Source: Caulobacter endophyticus (lineage in GTDB: Bacteria > Pseudomonadota > Alphaproteobacteria > Caulobacterales > Caulobacteraceae). Taken from it: a stretch of DNA of 64,000 nucleotides. A model generated the notes under the pieces. It made no database searches, had not been told where the DNA came from, and saw only the letters and a program-made list of their open reading frames with translations. Where the stretch lies: contig NZ_JARQWV010000007.1 in assembly GCF_029543245.1 (NCBI RefSeq), positions 1-64,000 on the forward strand, in the 5' to 3' direction. The stretch's first letter is position 1; the number at the start of each line of letters is the position of its first letter. The translations under genes and the position numbers were made by a program. Positions 1-9,569 of the stretch are shown here, in pieces.

Positions 1-57
1 GAAACGCTAAAACAAATCACGGTCTCCGGGCTCCGCCCGGCCGCTCCGCGCCTCCCC
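1..57. repeat. 57-bp dispersed inverted repeat, left copy
   Basis: This segment is the reverse complement of 54397-54453 with a single mismatch (56 of 57 positions). It is rich in short GC palindromes and has an AT-containing end with the core CTAAAAC. The two copies sit in gene-free DNA about 54 kb apart in opposite orientation. No coding potential was recognised. Confidence 0.85.
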
Positions 58-104
58 ACCAGCTTTCGTGGTTCGCCACGCAAGATCGCGAGCCCATGCC
101 CCAA

Positions 105-300
105 GATCCTCCCCCTGAAGGGGGAGGTGGCCCGGAGGGCCGGAGGGGGAAGTTCCTGGTGAGGTCGACGCACCCCGAACGTCAGCGATCCCTTCCCCCT
201 CAGTCGGCGGAGTTTACCCTCGGGCCGGCCTTTGGCCGGACCCGGGGGCGACAGCTCCCCCTTCAGGGGGAGCATCTTGGACGAAGGGCCGGAGGGGGCG
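105..300. repeat. GC-rich palindromic intergenic repeat cluster A
   Basis: Two units of a palindromic repeat. The core is CTCCCCCTGAAGGGGGAG, followed by GGCCGGAGGGGG, and it recurs in inverted form at 255-273. Related units occur at 12633-12775, 16841-16978, 54296-54345 and 55205-55270, always between genes. Apparent short reading frames here are a by-product of the repeat composition. Confidence 0.8.
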
Positions 301-600
301 GTTTCAACCAGCGATGCGTCAGCCGCCTCCACGTTCGAAACAAGGCGAAAAAGTGACGACTCCGCGCCGGAGGGCCGCCCTGGGAGCGCTCCCGATCGCT
401 CTGCCCATAACCGCTCAGCTTGGTTACGAAGTGCGCGTTAGAGGTCACAGTTTGTCCAAAATGCGACTGTTAGGCGTCGCTTAGATTGCAGATGGATGAC
501 TGAGGCGGTTGAGTAGCATTGCGGGAGGTTCGTCGCGCGCCAAGGGGGACTTGGTGGGGGGACGTGCCGTTGTGCCCGCAATCAAGGGCGAAAATCCTCA
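301..600. other. Leader region of the first TonB receptor, no gene seen
   Basis: No convincing gene lies between the repeat cluster and the receptor start at 601. Composition is more AT-rich than the repeats around 420-500, so this is the likely promoter region. No recognised operator or riboswitch could be assigned. Confidence 0.5.
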
Positions 601-3594
601 ATGTTCATGCATCGTAGACATCTTCTGGCCTCGACGATCATCGCGGGGCTGGCCGCCGGCGCGGCTTTGCCCGCCATGGCCCAGGCGACTGGCGAAGCCT
701 CTTCTCCTTCGGAAGTCGAAGCCGTCGTGGTCACCGGTTCGCGCATCAAGCGCAACGAATTCAACAGCTCCGACCCCGTCCAGGTGGTCACCGCCGAGCA
801 GGGCCTGCTGAAGGGCGTGGGCAACACGGCCCAGTTGCTGCAGTCTTCGACGATCGCCTCGGGCTCGCCGCAGATCAACTCGGCCATCTCGAGCGCCTTC
901 GTCACCGACGGCGGTCCGGGTTCGGAAACCATCTCGCTGCGCGGCCTGGGGGCCAACCGCACGCTGGTGCTGCTGAACGGCCGTCGCGCCGGTCCGGCCG
1001 GCGTGCGCGGCGGCGTGTCGGCCTTCGACCTCAACGTGCTGCCGATGGCGGCCATCGATCGCGTCGAGATCCTGAAGGACGGCGCCTCGTCGATCTACGG
1101 CTCGGACGCCGTGGCGGGCGTGGTCAACATCATCACCAAGCGCGGCGCCGACGGCTTCTCGATCGACGCCTTCGCCACCCAGCCGCAGAAGAAGGGCGGC
1201 GAAGAGTTCCGCGGCAGCCTCAGCTGGGGCAAGACCTTCGAGCGCGGCACCTTCAACATCACCTACGACTACGCCAAGAAGGCCGAGCAGACCAACGGTC
1301 AGCGCAGCTATACCAACTGCGGCCAGCAGTACATCTTCGACGCCGCCGGCAAGCGCAAGGACACCATCGATCCGCGCACGGGCAAGACCCAGTGCCGCGA
1401 CCTGCTGTACGATCAAGTCTGGCTCTACACGATCCCTGACTTCGCGGGCACCGACGGCAAGATCCAGTACGACTACAACGGCAACCTTGGCCAATACATC
1501 CCGCAGTATCCGGGCGGCTCGAACGCCGGCGGCGCCTATCCGGGCCTGCCCCCGGGCTTCTTCATCGTCGGCGACAGCCTGGATCCGGCCAACCCGGACA
1601 TGGGCGTGCTCGACTATAACAGCCCCTACAACCTGGCCAGCTCGCTGACCCCGCGCACCGAGCGCAACACGGTCTACGCCCAGGCCACCTTCGACGTCAC
1701 CGACAACATCGAGGCCTATGCCGAGGTGCTGCTGAACCGTCGCGCCACCAAGACCAACGGCTATCGCCAGTTCTGGACCTATCTCTACACTGAGGACTAC
1801 GGCGATCCCTTCAGCGCCGGCTTCACCGGCGACTTCGTGCTCAGCCCGACCGTGGCGACCCCGCGCAACCGCTCGGGCCAGAAGGTCGACTACCAGCGCT
1901 ATGTCGGCGGCCTGCGCGGCGACTTCACCGGTGTCGACTTCCTCAAGGGCTGGGACTGGGACATCTTCGCCCAGTACAGCCACAACAAGGGCCTCTATTC
2001 GCAGGACGTGATCCTGGCCGACGCCCTCAACAGCGCCGACGGCCGTAGCGACTTCGGCACCGGCGGTCTTGGCCAGGCCAACTCGATCCCGCGTCCGACC
2101 GCTTCGTGCGTGGGCTACAAGACCCCGATCTCGAACCGCAGCTGCGTCGACGTGAACTGGATGTCGCCCGACTTCCTGGCCGGCAAGTACACGCCCGAGG
2201 AAGAAGCCTTCCTGTTCGACACCGAGACCGGCAAGACGATCTACAAGCAGTTCGCCATCGAAGGATCGGTGTCGGGCAACCTGTTCACCTTGCCGGCCGG
2301 TCCGGTGGGCGTGGCGCTGGGCGCTTCGTATCGCCGCGACGAGATCAACGACACCCCCGGCGAGGTCACCCGCGCCGGCAACGTCTGGGGCGCCTCGGTC
2401 TCCGGCATCACCGCCGGCAAGGACAACACCAAGGACGTCTACGGCGAGCTGAGCATCCCGATCCTCAAGGACGTGATGCTGGCCCAGTCGCTGGATCTGT
2501 CGCTGTCGGGCCGCTACACCGACGTCAACTCCTACGGCAGCGACAGCACCTACAAGGTCGGCGTCAACTGGCGGATCATCCCGTCGGTGCGCCTGCGCGC
2601 CACGCATGGCACCTCGTTCCGCGCTCCGGCGCTGTTCGAGCTGTACAAGAACGCCGAGACCTCGTTCCTCAGCCAGCGCAGCGTCGATCCCTGCATTCGC
2701 TGGCAGGCGGCGCTGACGGCGGGCACCCTGCCGCAGTACGTGGCCGACAACTGCGCGGCCGACGGCATTCCGGGCGCCTATACGGGGGCTGGTTCGTCGG
2801 CCACCATCACCTCGGGCGGCGGCGCCGGGTCCCTGGAGGCCGAAACCTCCAAGGCCACGACCTACGGCCTGATCTGGACGCCGAAGTTCGCCCAGCTGCA
2901 GGTGGCGGTCGACTACTTCGACATCGAGGTGAAGAACGAGATCGACCAGCTGGGCGCGGCCAACATCGTCGCCGGCTGCTACCGGTCGCTGAACTTCCCG
3001 ACCGATCCGCTGTGCTCGCTGTTCGAACGCGGCCCCTCCAACCTGATCACCACGATCACCAACGACTACCTGAACATCTCCACCCAGAAGAACCGCGGCA
3101 TCGACCTGACGGTGAACTACAACTACGACCTGCCGGCCGACATCCGCATGACCATCGACCTGCAGTCGACCTGGCAGCTGGAAGACAAGAAGGCCCTGTT
3201 CGCCGACTTCGTGGAGGACAACAACGGCCGCGTCGGCGACCCCGACTGGACCGGCCAGCTGAACGTCCGCTTCAGCAAGGGCGACTGGACCGGCTTCTGG
3301 GGCGTCGACATGGTCGGCAAGGCCTCGGACGCCGAGTTCTTCGACGACCGCAATGCCGCGGGCACCACGTTCTACAAGATCCACACCGAGTTCACGGCCT
3401 ACCACAGCCTCTCGCTGCAGAAGCGCTTCGAGGACTGGTCGATCGTGGGCGGCGTGGCCAACCTGTTCAACGAGCTGCCGCCGCAGGTGACCATGGCCCA
3501 GGGCGACTACAGCATGGTCGGTCGCTCGGTGCTGTCGTCGCAATACGACTACATCGGCCGCCGCGTGTTCCTGAGCATGCAGGCCAAGTTCTAG
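601..3594 (+). CDS. TonB-dependent receptor (outer membrane)
   Basis: A 997-residue outer-membrane TonB-dependent receptor, expected to import an unknown ligand (siderophore, sugar or peptide) using TonB-ExbBD energy. A signal peptide covers residues 1-27 and ends AMA-Q. A plug domain opens with VVVTGSRI (about 42-49) and contains typical plug segments such as SLRGLGANRTLVLLNGRR and the IEILKDGASSIYGSDAVAG type motif. The rest is a long beta-barrel ending in a C-terminal Phe (MQAKF). Length and the large extracellular loops fit the 900-1000-residue Caulobacter receptors. ATG at 607 is an alternative start. It stands alone and no regulator is adjacent, so the substrate cannot be inferred. Confidence 0.93.
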   Translation: MFMHRRHLLASTIIAGLAAGAALPAMAQATGEASSPSEVEAVVVTGSRIKRNEFNSSDPVQVVTAEQGLLKGVGNTAQLLQSSTIASGSPQINSAISSAFVTDGGPGSETISLRGLGANRTLVLLNGRRAGPAGVRGGVSAFDLNVLPMAAIDRVEILKDGASSIYGSDAVAGVVNIITKRGADGFSIDAFATQPQKKGGEEFRGSLSWGKTFERGTFNITYDYAKKAEQTNGQRSYTNCGQQYIFDAAGKRKDTIDPRTGKTQCRDLLYDQVWLYTIPDFAGTDGKIQYDYNGNLGQYIPQYPGGSNAGGAYPGLPPGFFIVGDSLDPANPDMGVLDYNSPYNLASSLTPRTERNTVYAQATFDVTDNIEAYAEVLLNRRATKTNGYRQFWTYLYTEDYGDPFSAGFTGDFVLSPTVATPRNRSGQKVDYQRYVGGLRGDFTGVDFLKGWDWDIFAQYSHNKGLYSQDVILADALNSADGRSDFGTGGLGQANSIPRPTASCVGYKTPISNRSCVDVNWMSPDFLAGKYTPEEEAFLFDTETGKTIYKQFAIEGSVSGNLFTLPAGPVGVALGASYRRDEINDTPGEVTRAGNVWGASVSGITAGKDNTKDVYGELSIPILKDVMLAQSLDLSLSGRYTDVNSYGSDSTYKVGVNWRIIPSVRLRATHGTSFRAPALFELYKNAETSFLSQRSVDPCIRWQAALTAGTLPQYVADNCAADGIPGAYTGAGSSATITSGGGAGSLEAETSKATTYGLIWTPKFAQLQVAVDYFDIEVKNEIDQLGAANIVAGCYRSLNFPTDPLCSLFERGPSNLITTITNDYLNISTQKNRGIDLTVNYNYDLPADIRMTIDLQSTWQLEDKKALFADFVEDNNGRVGDPDWTGQLNVRFSKGDWTGFWGVDMVGKASDAEFFDDRNAAGTTFYKIHTEFTAYHSLSLQKRFEDWSIVGGVANLFNELPPQVTMAQGDYSMVGRSVLSSQYDYIGRRVFLSMQAKF

Positions 3595-3604
3595 GCCAAG
3601 TTCC
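3581..3604 (+). repeat. 12-bp tandem duplication across a stop codon
   Basis: AGGCCAAGTTCT is followed immediately by AGGCCAAGTTCC. The TAG stop of the TonB receptor (3592-3594) is formed at the junction of the two units, so the last codons before the stop are repeated as non-coding sequence after it. Confidence 0.8.
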
Positions 3605-3734
3605 GGGCCAGGCGGGCCGCGGTCGCCGACAGGCGTTTCGCGGCCTTCCGGGTTTCGTCTATCGTCGGGCGGCGGAGCGATCCGTCGCCCGTTCCTTTGT
3701 AAGCTGCGGCCCATTCGGCCGCCCGGGGTCCTTC

Positions 3735-4520
3735 GTGAACGCCATCATCCGCGGCAAGCCCGACAATCTCGACGCCATCGGCGAGCGCTTCGACCGGGCT
3801 CGGCTGGCCCGGCCCGTGTTCCTCAACAGCGTGCCCAAGGCCGGGACCCACCTGATCCGCAACATCATGCGGATGTTCGTCGCCCGTGATCAGCACTGGC
3901 CCGGCGAGTACATCCAGCACGCCCTGCTGGGCCGTAGCCGCGAGGCCTTCAATCCCCAGCGGCCGATGATCAGCTGGGGCCACATGCTGTTCTCCGACGA
4001 GTCCGCCGTGGCCCTGCGTGACGTGCGGCACATCGTGCTCGTGCGCGACCCCTACGACTGGGTCCTGGCCCGCACCCGCTTCTACCTCTCCGACGAGTTC
4101 CAGGGCCGCCTGAACCACATCAAGGACGGCGGGGCGGCGATCGAGGACGTCATCATGATGATGATCCTGGGAGCCCACGGGGCCGTGCCTGACCTGCGCG
4201 ACGTCTTCAGCATGAACGCCGTGGCCTGGCTGGGCTCCAGCGCCGTGATCGTCCGCTACGAAGACATCGTCGAGAATCTCAAGGACCTGGGCTCGCGGCG
4301 GGCCGAGGCCTTCTTCGGCGCGCTGCTGGCCGATTGCGGCCTGGATCTGCCCGCCGACTGGCGCGAACGCGTGGAGGCCGGCGCCGACCGCCGCGAAAGC
4401 CGCACCGCCAGCGAGAACCTGAAGGTGACGGCCGAGGTGCCCAAGGTGCTGTCCGACGTCCACAAGCGGGTCGTCGACTTCCACGTGCCCGGGCTGCGAG
4501 CGCTGCTGGGCTATACCTGA
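3735..4520 (+). CDS. Sulfotransferase-like protein
   Basis: A 261-residue protein with the two hallmarks of PAPS-dependent sulfotransferases. A 5'-phosphosulfate loop-like motif SVPKAGTHLI lies at residues 32-41, and a 3'-phosphate-binding-like motif IVLVRDPYDWVLA near residue 100. The start is taken as GTG 3735 because the open frame upstream merely shadows the TonB receptor; no strong Shine-Dalgarno is visible. It ends 14 bp before a bidirectional hairpin terminator. It is one of three unrelated-looking sulfotransferase-fold genes in the window (others at 27202 and 57561). The acceptor is unknown; a cell-surface glycan or lipid is possible. Confidence 0.75.
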   Translation: MNAIIRGKPDNLDAIGERFDRARLARPVFLNSVPKAGTHLIRNIMRMFVARDQHWPGEYIQHALLGRSREAFNPQRPMISWGHMLFSDESAVALRDVRHIVLVRDPYDWVLARTRFYLSDEFQGRLNHIKDGGAAIEDVIMMMILGAHGAVPDLRDVFSMNAVAWLGSSAVIVRYEDIVENLKDLGSRRAEAFFGALLADCGLDLPADWRERVEAGADRRESRTASENLKVTAEVPKVLSDVHKRVVDFHVPGLRALLGYT

Positions 4521-4533
4521 TCCGGAAATGGAA

Positions 4534-4564
4534 ACGGCCGCTCCCTTTAGGGAAGCGGCCGTTT
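4534..4564. terminator. Bidirectional hairpin terminator
   Basis: A 12-13 bp GC-rich stem with a short loop (4534-4562) is followed by TTTT on the plus strand and a T-rich stretch on the minus strand. It lies between the convergent sulfotransferase-like gene and tRNA-Ala and could serve both. An identical hairpin follows the second tRNA copy. Confidence 0.8.
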
Positions 4565-4640
4565 TGGTGGAGCTAAGCGGAGTCGAACCGCTGACCTCTT
4601 GAATGCCATTCAAGCGCTCTACCAGCTGAGCTATAGCCCC
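4565..4640 (-). tRNA. tRNA-Ala (anticodon GGC), copy 1
   Basis: A 76-nt cloverleaf read on the minus strand. Acceptor GGGGCTA pairs with TAGCTCC. The D stem is GCTC/GAGC, the anticodon stem CTTGA/TCAAG with loop ATGGCAT gives anticodon GGC, and the T arm is AGCGG-TTCGACT-CCGCT. The 3' CCA is encoded. Identical in sequence to the copy at 4821-4896. Confidence 0.97.
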
Positions 4641-4696
4641 GAGGCGTTCCGTGAAGGAGGCCTTGGTCTCCCGGATGGTCGCCCGGGAAGGCGCGG

Positions 4697-4725
4697 AAAC
4701 TATGTCGAGGCCTTTCCGGGATCAA
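4697..4725 (-). promoter_or_regulatory. Predicted housekeeping promoter of tRNA-Ala copy 1
   Basis: On the minus strand TTGATC (-35, 4720-4725) is separated by 17 bp from TAGTTT (-10, 4697-4702), 56 bp upstream of the tRNA. The same arrangement is conserved in the second unit while the intervening DNA has diverged, which supports a functional promoter. Confidence 0.65.
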
Positions 4726-4786
4726 GCCCCCTCCGTACGGTGAGGCGCAAGTTTTCCGGCAAGACTTCGGATGGGTTCCAAAAATG

Positions 4787-4820
4787 GAAACGGCCGCTCC
4801 CTTTAGGGAAGCGGCCGTCT
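4787..4820 (-). terminator. Hairpin terminator of tRNA-Ala copy 2
   Basis: The same hairpin as at 4534-4562, here at 4790-4818, exactly 256 bp away. On the minus strand it is followed by TTCCATTTTT. Confidence 0.75.
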
Positions 4821-4896
4821 TGGTGGAGCTAAGCGGAGTCGAACCGCTGACCTCTTGAATGCCATTCAAGCGCTCTACCAGCTGAGCTATAGCCCC
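4821..4896 (-). tRNA. tRNA-Ala (anticodon GGC), copy 2
   Basis: A 76-nt tRNA identical to 4565-4640, with anticodon GGC and encoded CCA. It is part of a tandem duplication that includes the tRNA, its terminator hairpin and an upstream promoter-like block. GGC reads the GCC/GCU Ala codons, of which GCC is heavily used in the genes of this window. Confidence 0.97.
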
Positions 4897-4984
4897 AAGG
4901 CTCGCCTGGAAATCACGAAGACTTCCGTTTGAAATCCTTAGTCTCTCCGGCGGTTCCGAGTGGCTGTCCCCCGAAGAGGCGCGG

Positions 4985-5013
4985 AACCTATGCCGAGGTT
5001 TTTCCGGGATCAA
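4985..5013 (-). promoter_or_regulatory. Predicted housekeeping promoter of tRNA-Ala copy 2
   Basis: On the minus strand TTGATC (5008-5013), 17 bp, then TAGGTT (4985-4990). The flanking block CCCGGAAA...CCTCG...CATAG is shared with the first unit, whereas the spacer to the tRNA is longer (about 88 bp versus 56 bp). Confidence 0.65.
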
Positions 5014-5121
5014 CCCCCTCGGCGAACTTTTTTTCGGAGCCCGGCGAAAGCCCTGTGGAGAACAGGAAAGGCCGGATCCGAAAGTCCGGGGCCGGATCGC
5101 TCCAGCCCCGGAATTCGTCGC

Positions 5122-5592
5122 TTACCGGTCGTCGTCCTCGTCGCCCGGCAGGCCCTCGATCTCGTCGCCGAGATCGTCTTCGTCTTCGTCTTCGAGGAAC
5201 GGAACGTCGTCGCTGTCCTCGTCGCCCAGGTCTTCGTCCTCGGCGAAGTCGACGCCCAGGTCGTCACCGCCCGGCGCCGGCTCGGCGGTCGGATCGCCGT
5301 CCTCGTCGTCGCCTTCGTTGACGTCGGCCTCGGCGGCCTCGTCGATTTCCGGGGTCTCGTCGACCTCGTCCTCGTAGCCGTCCTGCTCCTTGGGAGCGGG
5401 GGCTTCCTTTTCGTCCTCGGCGTCATAGTCCGGCGTGATGGCGCGGGCGCGCACGCGGCGCGACTTCAGCGCCTCTTCCGGATCGAACTGCTCGCCGCAC
5501 TTGGGGCAGACAGCCGGACGACGGTTGAGGTCGTAGAACTTCGATTGGCAGTTGGGGCAGATTTGTTTTGCGCCCAAGTCGGGATTAGCCAA
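5122..5592 (-). CDS. FYDLN-acid family protein (TIGR02300)
   Basis: A 156-residue protein of the alphaproteobacterial family named for its FYDLN motif and acidic tail. The N-terminus contains ICPNCQSKFYDLNRRP and CPKCG, a four-cysteine zinc-ribbon-like knuckle (residues about 11-36). Residues 60-156 are low-complexity and extremely Asp/Glu-rich. The start is TTG at 5592, giving MANPDLGAKQ, with AAAGGG nine bases upstream; no in-frame ATG fits. It is divergent from aroA, the usual neighbour in Caulobacter relatives. Function is not established in the family. Confidence 0.88.
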   Translation of the reverse strand: MANPDLGAKQICPNCQSKFYDLNRRPAVCPKCGEQFDPEEALKSRRVRARAITPDYDAEDEKEAPAPKEQDGYEDEVDETPEIDEAAEADVNEGDDEDGDPTAEPAPGGDDLGVDFAEDEDLGDEDSDDVPFLEDEDEDDLGDEIEGLPGDEDDDR

Positions 5593-5709
5593 GGCGGCGA
5601 CCCTTTGATCCTGATGGGAAAAGCGGCGGCTGACTTGCCATGACGGGAGGCCGCTGTCAAAAGCAAACCCCTTCGCGAAACACCTATGTTGCAAGGAGCC
5701 GGTTTCGGC

Positions 5710-7038
5710 ATGACCACGGCTGGATTGAAGAGCGCTCCGGGCGGGGCCCTTCGCGGTACGGTTCGGGCGCCTGGCGACAAGTCCATTTCGCACCGTTCGA
5801 TGATCCTTGGCGCGCTTGCGAGCGGCACCACGACCATCGAAGGGCTGCTGGAAGGCGACGACGTCCTGGCGACCGCCCGGGCCATGCAGGCCTTCGGCGC
5901 GCGCGTCGAACAGGAAGGCGTCGGCCGCTGGCGCGTCGAGGGCAAGGGCGGCTTTTCCGAGCCCTCGGACGTCATCGACTGCGGCAACGCCGGCACCGGC
6001 GTGCGCCTGATCATGGGCGCGGCCGCGGGCTTTGCTATGTGCGCCACCTTCACCGGCGATAGCAGCCTGCGCGGCCGGCCGATGGGTCGCGTGCTCGATC
6101 CGCTGGCCCGCATGGGCGCCACCTGGTACGGCCGCGACAAGGGCCGCCTGCCGCTGACCCTGAAGGGCGGATCCCTGCGCGGGCTCGTCTACACCCTGCC
6201 GATGGCCTCGGCTCAGGTGAAGTCGGCCGTGCTGCTGGCCGGCCTGCACGCCGAGGGCGGCGTCGAGGTGATCGAGCCGGAAGCCACCCGCGACCATACC
6301 GAGCGCATGCTGCGCGCCTTCGGCGCCGAGGTGCTGGTCGAGGACAGGGGCGGCGTGCGCCACGTGCGCCTGCCGGAAGGCCAGAAGCTGAAGGGCACGC
6401 ATGTGCAGGTGCCGGGCGATCCGTCGTCGGCCGCCTTCCCGCTGGTCGCGGCCCTGATCGTTCCCGGCTCGGAAGTGACGGTCGAGGGCGTGATGCTCAA
6501 CGTGCTGCGCACGGGTCTCTTCACGACGCTGCAGGAAATGGGCGCCGACCTGACGATCTCGAACGTCCGCGTCGAGAGCGGCGAGGACGTCGGCGACATC
6601 ACCGCCCGCCACTCGCAGCTCAAGGGCGTCGTCGTGCCGCCCGAGCGGGCGCCGGCGATGATCGACGAATATCCGATCCTGGCCGTCGCGGCCGCCTTCG
6701 CCGACGGTCCGACCATCATGCGCGGCATCGGCGAGATGCGGGTCAAGGAAAGCGATCGCATCGCCCTGACGGCGGCGGGCCTCCAGGCCTGCGGCGTCAC
6801 CGTCGAGGAAGAACCCGAGGGCATGACCGTGGTCGGCACGAAGGGCGGCAACCACCCCGTGCGCGGTGGCGGCAAGGTGATCACCCACGGCGATCACCGC
6901 ATCGCCATGAGCCACCTGATCCTGGGCCTGGCCGCCCAGGAGCCGGTCGAGATCGACGAGCCCGGCATGATCGCCACCAGCTTCCCCGGCTTCGTGTCGC
7001 TGATGACGGGCCTGGGCGGCTCGATCGTTGAGGCCTGA
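5710..7038 (+). CDS. aroA: 3-phosphoshikimate 1-carboxyvinyltransferase (EPSP synthase)
   Basis: Catalyses transfer of enolpyruvyl from PEP to shikimate-3-phosphate, step six of the shikimate pathway in the cytoplasm. The 442-residue product carries [20 protein letters not shown] near the N-terminus, [33 protein letters not shown] and GDHRIAMSH, all conserved substrate-binding segments. The PEP-site loop is GNAGT with Gly retained. The resemblance is to class II-type sequences ([23 protein letters not shown]). ATG 5710 is chosen over ATG 5686 because AAGGAG lies 12 bases before it. It is followed after 3 bp by cmk, a common alphaproteobacterial aroA-cmk-rpsA order. Confidence 0.97.
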   Translation: MTTAGLKSAPGGALRGTVRAPGDKSISHRSMILGALASGTTTIEGLLEGDDVLATARAMQAFGARVEQEGVGRWRVEGKGGFSEPSDVIDCGNAGTGVRLIMGAAAGFAMCATFTGDSSLRGRPMGRVLDPLARMGATWYGRDKGRLPLTLKGGSLRGLVYTLPMASAQVKSAVLLAGLHAEGGVEVIEPEATRDHTERMLRAFGAEVLVEDRGGVRHVRLPEGQKLKGTHVQVPGDPSSAAFPLVAALIVPGSEVTVEGVMLNVLRTGLFTTLQEMGADLTISNVRVESGEDVGDITARHSQLKGVVVPPERAPAMIDEYPILAVAAAFADGPTIMRGIGEMRVKESDRIALTAAGLQACGVTVEEEPEGMTVVGTKGGNHPVRGGGKVITHGDHRIAMSHLILGLAAQEPVEIDEPGMIATSFPGFVSLMTGLGGSIVEA

Positions 7039-7041
7039 TCC

Positions 7042-7674
7042 ATGGGCTTCGTGATCGCCGTCGACGGCCCGGCCGCCTCGGGCAAGGGCACCATCGCCTC
7101 GCGGCTGGCGGCCCATTACGGCCTGCCGATGCTGGACACCGGCCTGCTGTATCGCGCGGTCGGCGTCCGTCTGCTGGACGCCGGCGGCGATCTGGACGAC
7201 GCGGCGGCGGCCGAGGCCTCGGCCCGCGACCTGGACCTGGCCGAACTGGAGCGGCCGGAAGTGCGCACCCGCGCCGCCGGCGAGGCCGCCAGCCGGGTGG
7301 CCGTGCATCCGGGCGTACGCAAGGCGCTGTTCGACCTTCAGCGCGCGTTCGCCGCCCAGGACCCGGGCGCGGTGCTCGACGGGCGCGACATCGGCACGGT
7401 CATCGCCCCCGAGGCGCCGGCCAAGCTCTATGTCACCGCCAGCGCCGAGGTCCGCGCCGACCGCCGCTGGAAGCAGCTGACGGGGCAGGGCGAGAGCGTC
7501 ACCTTCGACGAGATCCTGGCCGACATCAAAAAGCGCGACGAGCGCGACGGCGGCCGCAAGGACGCGCCCATGACCCAGGCTGTGGACGCTATCTTGCTTG
7601 ATACGTCGGAAATGACTATATCCCAGGCCTTCGATGCGGCTCTCCGCATCGTCGAGACGGCGCGCGCCCGGTGA
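7042..7674 (+). CDS. cmk: Cytidylate kinase
   Basis: Phosphorylates CMP/dCMP with ATP, feeding pyrimidine nucleotide pools. The 210-residue protein begins VIAVDGPAASGKGTIASRLA, the P-loop of NMP kinases (GPAASGKGT, residues 9-17). It has LDTGLLYRAVG for nucleotide binding and LDGRDIGTVIAPEAPAKLYV, typical of Cmk. Length is normal for the family. It starts three bases after the aroA stop, so the two are almost certainly one transcript, with rpsA 151 bp further on. Confidence 0.97.
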   Translation: MGFVIAVDGPAASGKGTIASRLAAHYGLPMLDTGLLYRAVGVRLLDAGGDLDDAAAAEASARDLDLAELERPEVRTRAAGEAASRVAVHPGVRKALFDLQRAFAAQDPGAVLDGRDIGTVIAPEAPAKLYVTASAEVRADRRWKQLTGQGESVTFDEILADIKKRDERDGGRKDAPMTQAVDAILLDTSEMTISQAFDAALRIVETARAR

Positions 7675-7825
7675 GGAAACTCCAAGGGCCAATCTAACGC
7701 CCGCCTCGCCGCCGCTTTGGACGCGCCGGATCGCATCAGAACATCACTTCACCCGGAATCCCGAGAACCGTCACCCGACGGCGCTCATCGCAGGGCTTCC
7801 CACAACCCAGAGATCTTAGATCAGC

Positions 7826-9538
7826 ATGGCTGACGATATGAGCTTCAACCCCACGCGCGACGATTTCGAAGCGCTCCTCAACGACTCCATGGGCGGCCGC
7901 GACTTCGCGGAAGGCTCCGTGGTCAAGGGCAAGGTCGTTGGGATCGAGAAGGACTTCGCGATCATCGACGTCGGTCTGAAGACCGAAGGCCGCGTCCAGC
8001 TGAAGGAATTCGGCGTCGACGAAGCCGGTAAGCCGACCATCAAGACCGGCGACACCGTCGAAGTCTTCCTCGAGCGCCTCGAAAACGCCATGGGCGAAGC
8101 GGTCATCAGCCGCGAGAAGGCCAAGCGCGAAGAAGCCTGGACCCGCCTGGAAGGCGTCTACGCCAAGAACGAACCCGTCATGGGCGCGATCGTCGGTCGC
8201 GTTAAGGGCGGCTTCACCGTCGACCTCGGCGGCGCCTCGGCCTTCCTGCCGGGCTCGCAAGTCGACATCCGTCCGGTCCGCGACGTCGGCCCCCTGATGG
8301 GCAAGGAACAGCCCTTCGCCATCCTGAAGATGGACCGTCCGCGCGGCAACATCGTCGTCTCGCGTCGCGCCATCCTGGAAGAAGCCCGCGCCGAGCAGCG
8401 CACCGAACTGGTGTCGCAGCTGCAAGAGGGTGAAATCCGCGAAGGCGTCGTCAAGAACATCACCGACTACGGTGCGTTCGTTGACCTGGGCGGCATCGAC
8501 GGCCTGCTGCACGTCACCGACATGAGCTGGAAGCGCGTCAACCACCCGAGCCAAGTGCTCGCCGTGGGCGACACCGTGAAGGTCCAGATCGTCAAGATCA
8601 ACCCGGACACCCAGCGCATCTCGCTCGGCATGAAGCAGCTGCAGTCGGATCCGTGGGACGGCGTCGAAGCCAAGTACCCGGTCGGCGCCAAGTTCACCGG
8701 CCGCATCACCAACATCACCGACTACGGCGCCTTCGTGGAGCTGGAAGCCGGCGTTGAAGGCCTGGTGCACGTGTCGGAAATGTCGTGGACCAAGAAGAAC
8801 GTCCACCCCGGCAAGATCGTGTCGACCTCGCAGGAAGTCGACGTCGTGGTCCTGGACGTCGATCCGTCCAAGCGCCGCGTGTCGCTCGGCCTGAAGCAAG
8901 CCCTGGCCAACCCGTGGGAAGCCTTCGTCGAGGCTCACCCGATCGGCTCGACCGTCGAAGGCGAAGTCAAGAACGCGACCGAATTCGGTCTGTTCGTCGG
9001 CCTCGACAACGACATCGACGGCATGGTGCACCTGTCGGACATCGACTGGAGCGTCGCCGGCGAAGAAGCCATGGCTCGCTACAAGAAGGGCGACCTGGTC
9101 AAGGCGAAGGTTCTCGACGTCGACATCGAGAAGGAACGCATCTCGCTGGGCATCAAGCAGCTGGCCGGCGACCCGATGTCGGGCGACACCTTCCGCAAGA
9201 ACCAGACCGTTACCGTCACCGTGACGGAAGTCACCTCGGGCGGCATCGAAGTCCGCTTCGGTGAAGACGACGCCCCGATGACCGCCTTCATCCGCAAGTC
9301 GGACCTGTCGCGCGATCGTCAGGAACAGCGCCCCGAGCGCTTCGCCGTGGGTGACCGCGTCGACGCTCAGATCACCAACGTGGACAAGGCCGCTCGCCGC
9401 GTCTCGCTGTCGATCAAGTCGCTGGAAATGGCCGAAGAGAAGGAAGCCATCGAGCAGTTCGGCTCGTCGGACTCCGGCGCTTCGCTGGGCGACATCCTGG
9501 GTGCGGCTCTGCGCGAGCGCGCCGCTCCGAAGGAATAA
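7826..9538 (+). CDS. rpsA: 30S ribosomal protein S1
   Basis: A 570-residue ribosomal protein S1 with six S1 (OB-fold) RNA-binding repeats, visible as recurring [13 protein letters not shown] / [14 protein letters not shown] / [11 protein letters not shown] segments, each followed by a VHxSxMSW or LSDIDW type strand. The first two domains bind the ribosome, the rest bind mRNA. Length is standard. The 151-bp gap after cmk likely holds its own promoter and an autoregulatory leader, as is usual for rpsA; I could not define either by eye. A strong terminator follows. Confidence 0.98.
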   Translation: MADDMSFNPTRDDFEALLNDSMGGRDFAEGSVVKGKVVGIEKDFAIIDVGLKTEGRVQLKEFGVDEAGKPTIKTGDTVEVFLERLENAMGEAVISREKAKREEAWTRLEGVYAKNEPVMGAIVGRVKGGFTVDLGGASAFLPGSQVDIRPVRDVGPLMGKEQPFAILKMDRPRGNIVVSRRAILEEARAEQRTELVSQLQEGEIREGVVKNITDYGAFVDLGGIDGLLHVTDMSWKRVNHPSQVLAVGDTVKVQIVKINPDTQRISLGMKQLQSDPWDGVEAKYPVGAKFTGRITNITDYGAFVELEAGVEGLVHVSEMSWTKKNVHPGKIVSTSQEVDVVVLDVDPSKRRVSLGLKQALANPWEAFVEAHPIGSTVEGEVKNATEFGLFVGLDNDIDGMVHLSDIDWSVAGEEAMARYKKGDLVKAKVLDVDIEKERISLGIKQLAGDPMSGDTFRKNQTVTVTVTEVTSGGIEVRFGEDDAPMTAFIRKSDLSRDRQEQRPERFAVGDRVDAQITNVDKAARRVSLSIKSLEMAEEKEAIEQFGSSDSGASLGDILGAALRERAAPKE

Positions 9539-9569
9539 GCCCGCACCTCACGGTGTGAGCTGAAGACAG

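Noticed and set aside
96..448. Short ORFs on both strands in the leader region
   Set aside because: They are created by the palindromic repeats, have repeat-derived Gly/Arg/Pro composition and no ribosome site.
598..3714. Very long minus-strand open frame (about 1,000 codons) antisense to the first TonB receptor
   Set aside because: High-GC coding DNA produces long antisense frames. It is Gly/Ala/Arg/His/Val-rich, lacks a ribosome site, and the plus strand encodes a clear receptor. Similar shadows occur throughout the window.
4527..5030. CRISPR-like repeat
   Set aside because: The repeated blocks are tRNA genes with terminators, only two copies, and there are no cas genes.
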